Notes under the pieces: model-generated
Told to the model about the DNA's origin: nothing
The model's database searches: none
What the model saw: the letters and a program-made list of their open reading frames with translations, nothing else
Made by a program: the position numbers and the translations under genes
Source: a bacterium
GTDB lineage: Bacteria; Margulisbacteria; Marinamargulisbacteria; JAAEMD01
Direction: 5' to 3'
Assembly: GCA_024225875.1 (NCBI GenBank)
Contig: JAAEMD010000050.1
Span: forward strand, 1 to 9,253
DNA: 9,253 nucleotides
In this document: positions 5,629-9,253 of the stretch, one piece after another
Layout of the letters: each line of letters starts with the position of its first letter
Numbering within the stretch: the first letter of the stretch is position 1

Positions 5629-7746
5629 ATGACTTTAAAACTTGATGAAAATCAGAAAAAAGCTTTGCAGCATACCGGTTCACCTTTATTAATAAAAGGT
5701 TGTGCTGGAACTGGTAAAACAGCCATCATGGCACATAAAATATCATATCTGATTGAAAAGAAGAAAGTGCCTGATAAAAATATTCTGGTTCTTTCTTTTA
5801 ATAAAAAAAATCTAAAAGAGTTGAAAACTAAATCCCAGATAAATACAGGTAAACATGTCAAGTCAGTTTTTACTACAATCCTGTCATTTTGTACATCAAT
5901 TATCAGAGAAAATACATCGATTTTAAATATTCCTGATAATTTTGTTATTTTTGATATTAATGATCAGCTGATGATTATATCTATAATTCTAAACATGCCG
6001 GAATTTAAAAAATGTAAAAAGAAACCAGACGAAATCTTATCGATTATACAGGAATATACAAGGAATAAATTGTCCAGAGAAAAAATAAAATACAGCAAAA
6101 TAATGCTTAAACTTTTTACCTGTTATGAGCATCATCTGAAAAAGTTCAATGTGCTGGATCAGGATGATATTTTATTGCTTGCAATTGAGCTTTTTCAAAA
6201 TAATAGTGATATTTTAGAAAAATATCAGAAAAAGCACCGTTATATTTTAATAGATAATTTCCCGATTTATACGGCTGTGTATCAGGAGTTGTTCCTCCTG
6301 CTTTCACGAGATGGACATGATCTCTATATAAGTTGTGATTCAAGCCAGGAAATACAAAAATCATTTTCAGTTGATATAGAAAAAAAGCTTTCTCCTGATA
6401 CAAAAATCATTGAACTTACCAGTAATTACAGGCTGAATAAGGGGACCTTGAATATAATCCAGGAAATTACAGGCACTGAATGCAGGCCGGAATCTCATCA
6501 AAACAAGTACAAAAACGTTAATGAAGCCCCTGTTTATTATATAGCCGCAGATGAAAAGGATGAAGCAAACTTCATAATAGAAGAGATTGAGATGTTGAGA
6601 AGAGAAGAGATGGTATCTCTAAATGAGATAGCTGTACTATTACGCACATCTGAGCAAAAACAGGTTATTATTCAACATCTTAAACAGAGGAATATAAAGT
6701 ATCGTAATTTTTTACTGTCAGAATTATATTCGAGACCTGAAATTAGTTTCATTATTAATTTCTTAAAGCTTGTTTTTAATGAGAAAAACGATCTGGCACT
6801 GTTAAATATACTGCATCAGCATGATTTTGATATTAGTGGATGTTCTATCAAAAAGCTTTATAAATTAATAAATCATGAAAAAAAATCTATTTTAAATATC
6901 CCTGATCTGGATGTGCAAAAAAACTGCAGGGCTAAGCTGACATACCTTTTACAAATTATCGGAGAATTAAAAATATTCAATAAAAAACATGAAAGTCCTG
7001 CTGAATTAATTAAACAAATAATAATAAAAACAGGCTATAAACAACTACTGGAAAATCAAAATACATTAGGATCTCTGGAGCAGCTTGCAAACATAGACGA
7101 TTTTATATACCAGATAAAAGAAGATAAGTTAAGTTTAAGTTGTTTTCTGGATGAGCTTGCTATTGATTCTTTACAGGGCATAGATATATCAGATAATGCT
7201 GTTAACATTATGCCCATCACTAACTCAAAAGGATCTGAGTTTAGTGTAGTTTTTATGCCTGGTGTCGAAGAGGGAATACTGCCTCACTATAATTCACTGT
7301 TTGAAGAAAATGATATCATTGGAGAAAGCAGTCTTTTTTATATAGGCTTAACTAGAGCAAAAAAGCATCTTTACCTTTCATGTGCTTATAAAAGATTTAT
7401 GTTTGATAACACCTGGTATAACGATATTTCCAGATTTATCACAAATTTATCTAAATCAAAAGTTGCTTATTTTGTATCAGAAAGAATTGCTGATCCGGAC
7501 ACAGATTTTATTAAGGGTCTGAACGAAAAATCGATTACTTACCAGATACGCTATCCAAAAAAAACTGACGAGACTTCATCTAAACACCATAAATTCAAAG
7601 CAGGTGATATAGTACATCATGCTGAATGGGGACGTGGGATAGTACAGAGTATTGAAGGCAAAGAGGATAAAATAGTGTTAGAAATATTATTTAAAGATAA
7701 AGTCAGAAAAATTATGGCAAAATATGCTGCTGTCAAAAAACTTTAA
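5629..7746 (+). CDS. UvrD/PcrA-like superfamily 1 helicase with altered Walker B motif
   Basis: This 705-residue protein matches the length and order of UvrD/PcrA helicases, which unwind DNA 3' to 5' with ATP during repair. Visible in order: Q-motif-like LDENQKKAL (5-13), Walker A GCAGTGKT (24-31), motif Ia-like LSFNKKNLKELK (55-66), motif IV-like NYR (266-268), motif V TNSKGSEF (531-538) followed by PGVEEGILP, motif VI FYIGLTRAKKHLYLS (570-584), and a C-terminal Tudor-like domain (about 654-705: FKAGDIVHHAEWGRGIV) as in PcrA/UvrD, where it contacts RNA polymerase. The oddity is Walker B: the family norm is near VDEFQDTN, but here it reads LIDNFPIYT (207-215), with Asn210 replacing the catalytic Glu and the following Gln-Asp lost. 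Motif III (usually GDDDQSIY) is also poor: CDSSQEIQ (236-243). It may be a slow or non-hydrolysing paralogue. The stop is doubled (TAATAA). queE follows after 54 bases. Confidence 0.88.
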   Translation: MTLKLDENQKKALQHTGSPLLIKGCAGTGKTAIMAHKISYLIEKKKVPDKNILVLSFNKKNLKELKTKSQINTGKHVKSVFTTILSFCTSIIRENTSILNIPDNFVIFDINDQLMIISIILNMPEFKKCKKKPDEILSIIQEYTRNKLSREKIKYSKIMLKLFTCYEHHLKKFNVLDQDDILLLAIELFQNNSDILEKYQKKHRYILIDNFPIYTAVYQELFLLLSRDGHDLYISCDSSQEIQKSFSVDIEKKLSPDTKIIELTSNYRLNKGTLNIIQEITGTECRPESHQNKYKNVNEAPVYYIAADEKDEANFIIEEIEMLRREEMVSLNEIAVLLRTSEQKQVIIQHLKQRNIKYRNFLLSELYSRPEISFIINFLKLVFNEKNDLALLNILHQHDFDISGCSIKKLYKLINHEKKSILNIPDLDVQKNCRAKLTYLLQIIGELKIFNKKHESPAELIKQIIIKTGYKQLLENQNTLGSLEQLANIDDFIYQIKEDKLSLSCFLDELAIDSLQGIDISDNAVNIMPITNSKGSEFSVVFMPGVEEGILPHYNSLFEENDIIGESSLFYIGLTRAKKHLYLSCAYKRFMFDNTWYNDISRFITNLSKSKVAYFVSERIADPDTDFIKGLNEKSITYQIRYPKKTDETSSKHHKFKAGDIVHHAEWGRGIVQSIEGKEDKIVLEILFKDKVRKIMAKYAAVKKL

Positions 7747-7800
7747 TAAACAGATAACAGCATCTGGATTCTATTCAGATAATAATTTAAACTTATTTCA
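7747..7800 (+). promoter_or_regulatory. Helicase-queE spacer with alternative hairpins
   Basis: CAGAT (7751-7755), ATCTG (7762-7766) and CAGAT (7776-7780) are arranged so that the middle segment can pair with either neighbour, giving two mutually exclusive small hairpins. The stems are only 5 base pairs, so this may be chance. It does not match the preQ1 riboswitch consensus sometimes found before queuosine genes. No Shine-Dalgarno precedes the queE ATG. Confidence 0.2.
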
Positions 7801-8457
7801 ATGAAAATATCAGAACTGTTTTTTTCTTTTCAGGGCGAGGGAATGTTTATTGGCTATCCTCAAATATTTATCCGCTTTTCAGGATGTAATATTAAGTGCG
7901 CTTATTGTGATGAAATAAAAAAAGAAAAATATGCCACTGACTATCCGGTTGAAAAAACTATCAAAGAAGTACAGTCTCTTATGAAAAATAATCCTCACTC
8001 CATTTCACTGACTGGAGGAGAGCCTCTGCTGCAGGTGGATGCTATAAAGGAGCTCATACCAAAAATTTCTCTGCCTTTATATCTTGATACAAATGGAACC
8101 CTTGCTTCTCATTTGCAGGAGATAGTAGATGATATTTCTTTCTTTTCGGTTGACTATAAGCCTGGTTTTGTAGATGAATTCATTAATTTTATGGAAATAA
8201 TAAAGGATAAAAAAAATGTATTCGTAAAATATATTGTAACCAGGAACTTTTTATTTCAGGAAGCGCAGACTCTTGCTAAGATATTAGCGGCTTTAAATCC
8301 AGATATACCACTGATAATTCAGCCGGTTACTCCATTTTCAGGAATAAAAGAAAAAGCAACTGCAAAAGATATAACCAGAGCCTATAACATTACCAGTAAA
8401 CAGGTCAACACAGTAAGGATAATACCTCAAACTCATAAATTTATGGGGATAAAATAA
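7801..8457 (+). CDS. queE: 7-carboxy-7-deazaguanine synthase (radical SAM)
   Basis: QueE rearranges 6-carboxy-tetrahydropterin into 7-carboxy-7-deazaguanine, the ring-contraction step on the route to queuosine and other 7-deazaguanines. The sequence shows FSFQGEGMFIGYPQIFIRFSGC at the N-terminus, radical-SAM cluster cysteines Cys29, Cys33 and Cys36 (CNIKCAYC), the SAM-binding SLTGGEPLLQ, and the closing TVRIIPQTHKFMGIK, all typical. Its 218 residues fit the family. After the last cysteine it reads CDE, where many QueE proteins have CDT or CDS; that Thr/Ser position is reported to help bind Mg2+ in some members, so metal binding may differ. An in-frame TAA at 7783-7785 makes 7801 the first possible ATG. 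No queC, queD, queF or tgt lies in the window, so the pathway must be completed elsewhere. Confidence 0.9.
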   Translation: MKISELFFSFQGEGMFIGYPQIFIRFSGCNIKCAYCDEIKKEKYATDYPVEKTIKEVQSLMKNNPHSISLTGGEPLLQVDAIKELIPKISLPLYLDTNGTLASHLQEIVDDISFFSVDYKPGFVDEFINFMEIIKDKKNVFVKYIVTRNFLFQEAQTLAKILAALNPDIPLIIQPVTPFSGIKEKATAKDITRAYNITSKQVNTVRIIPQTHKFMGIK

Positions 8458-8688
8458 AACTGCTGTACCGGATCCTAAATATCTATCACTAAAAAACAGC
8501 TGCAGTATAAAAAAACAGAAAAAGTCTAATCGGGAACCGGAGCTTTTATAATTTAGTATTTTTTTTAGTAGATCTGATCTTTACAGTTACTGCTTTAACA
8601 TCAGATCATATGTTTTAAAACGCATCTTTCTTATTTTAAATCACATTATAAAGGACTATACTGGAATTGTGTGTTTTTAACAGTTTAG
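8458..8688. other. Intergenic spacer between convergent queE and receiver gene
   Basis: No gene is seen in these 231 bases. An inverted repeat GATCTGAT (8571-8578) with ATCAGATC (8600-8607) has a 21-base loop and is followed on the plus strand by a short TTTT, so it could be a weak queE terminator. A second inverted repeat, TAACAGT (8678-8684) with ACTGTTA (8693-8699), overlaps the end of the receiver gene; neither strand has a T-run after it. Confidence 0.3.
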
Positions 8689-9243
8689 TCAGACTGTTAC
8701 AGTTATCTCTCTAATAGAGAGCAGGCCTGTCAGCTCTAAAAGGTCAAATGGTTTTTCCAGAAATTTTGTGGCACCAAAAGAAAGAGCTTTTTCTTTTATC
8801 TCCGGGTTACCGGACATCATGAAAATTGGCAGGTCAGGTTTTTGCAGACGAATTCTTTTTAAAGTTTCCAGTCCGTTTTGTTTAGGCATATTATAATCTA
8901 AAAATACGGCCTCTATTTTATTTTCTTTATCAATGGCTTTAATTAAACCATCCAAGCCGTTATCACAGTAAATAAAATTGTGACTGCTATATATTCTTTT
9001 AATTAACTCATATATTTCTTGATTATCATCAATAACTAGATACACAAGCTTGTCCTGTCCTGTTTTTGGCAATTTTGCTCTTGCTTTATATTTATGCAAT
9101 ATATATGCCATGTAAATAGGGCTTGCTGACGCAGCCCAGCAAACCATGTTCACAGGCACAAAATAAAGGTAAAATAAGAGTATTCCAAAACAGGAAAATA
9201 AAAGAAAGTGCAAAGCTTTAATGGGATTATGTACCAAAAGCAT
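8689..9243 (-). CDS. Membrane-tethered response regulator receiver-domain protein (possibly 5'-partial)
   Basis: Residues about 66-178 form a CheY-like receiver domain with every key residue: acidic pair Asp72-Asp73 (VIDDNQ), phospho-acceptor Asp116 (VFLDYNMP), Ser144 (MMSGNPE) and Lys164 (FLEKPFD). It should accept a phosphoryl group from a histidine kinase. Before it, residues about 10-50 are strongly hydrophobic (ALHFLLFSCFGILLFYLYF, then VNMVCWAASASPIYMAYIL), likely one or two membrane helices, followed by basic HKYKARAK, which suits a cytoplasmic side. No output domain follows; the protein ends at the receiver domain. No Shine-Dalgarno is seen and the frame stays open through the last 10 bases, so the true start may lie outside the window and the N-terminus could be longer, for instance part of a larger membrane protein. 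The partner kinase is not visible. Confidence 0.8.
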   Translation of the reverse strand: MLLVHNPIKALHFLLFSCFGILLFYLYFVPVNMVCWAASASPIYMAYILHKYKARAKLPKTGQDKLVYLVIDDNQEIYELIKRIYSSHNFIYCDNGLDGLIKAIDKENKIEAVFLDYNMPKQNGLETLKRIRLQKPDLPIFMMSGNPEIKEKALSFGATKFLEKPFDLLELTGLLSIREITVTV

Positions 9244-9253
9244 GCACTTGAAA

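Noticed and set aside
5917..6905. Internal duplication in the helicase (SILNIPD occurs at residues about 98 and 420)
   Set aside because: The similarity covers only about 7 residues and 18 bases, with unrelated flanks, so it is probably chance in an AT-rich gene.
7747..7800. preQ1 riboswitch before queE
   Set aside because: The spacer lacks the C-rich loop and the A-rich tail of preQ1-I, and is too short for the other classes. Only small generic hairpins are visible.
1..9253. A new defence or multi-gene system
   Set aside because: The genes are housekeeping types on alternating strands without a shared module. A helicase beside a nucleotidyltransferase can occur in defence loci, but both proteins here match the full-length UvrD/PcrA and Cca architectures.

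Overview
This is an AT-rich bacterial chromosomal window (roughly one third G+C, judged by eye) carrying core-metabolism and information-processing genes. The organism cannot be fixed from it. LeuC and LeuD are full-length bacterial forms, and the LeuC wording (opening MSKRTLYDKVW, then VATLPTGHDQLFIGL and later VTWGITPGQ) reminds me of LeuC from cyanobacteria and related lineages, but that is an impression from memory. No phage, plasmid, CRISPR or complete insertion-sequence gene is visible.

Layout from left to right: the last 32 codons of an unidentified gene run off the left edge (2-100, +). A 218-base spacer with palindromes and a promoter-like -10 follows. Next come a metal-dependent aminopeptidase P-like M24 peptidase (+), then leuD and leuC on the minus strand, convergent with the peptidase and only 5 bases away. 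The 287-base divergent spacer between leuC and the next gene holds two near-identical 45-base direct repeats around a nested inverted repeat, probably the remains of a small mobile element. Then, on the plus strand, come a CCA-adding/poly(A) polymerase-family nucleotidyltransferase with an HD-like domain, a UvrD/PcrA-type helicase with a 199-base upstream region that could fold, and queE (7-deazaguanine pathway). The window closes with a minus-strand response-regulator receiver domain tethered to an N-terminal membrane segment; this gene may continue past the right edge.

Functional links are modest. leuC and leuD encode the two subunits of one enzyme, isopropylmalate isomerase, and form an operon. 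The nucleotidyltransferase and queE both concern tRNA (3' CCA end; queuosine or a related base), but 2.3 kb and a helicase lie between them. helicase-queE is 54 bases apart and could be co-transcribed.

I did not find a convincing new multi-gene system. The most interesting points are: (1) the helicase keeps Walker A and motifs IV-VI but has Asp-Asn in place of the Walker B Asp-Glu and a scrambled motif around it; (2) the nucleotidyltransferase keeps its polymerase motifs, but its HD domain reads His-Asn and lacks a second expected His; (3) the repeat cassette between leuC and cca; (4) a possible structured leader before the helicase; and (5) a receiver domain fixed to the membrane with no visible output domain.
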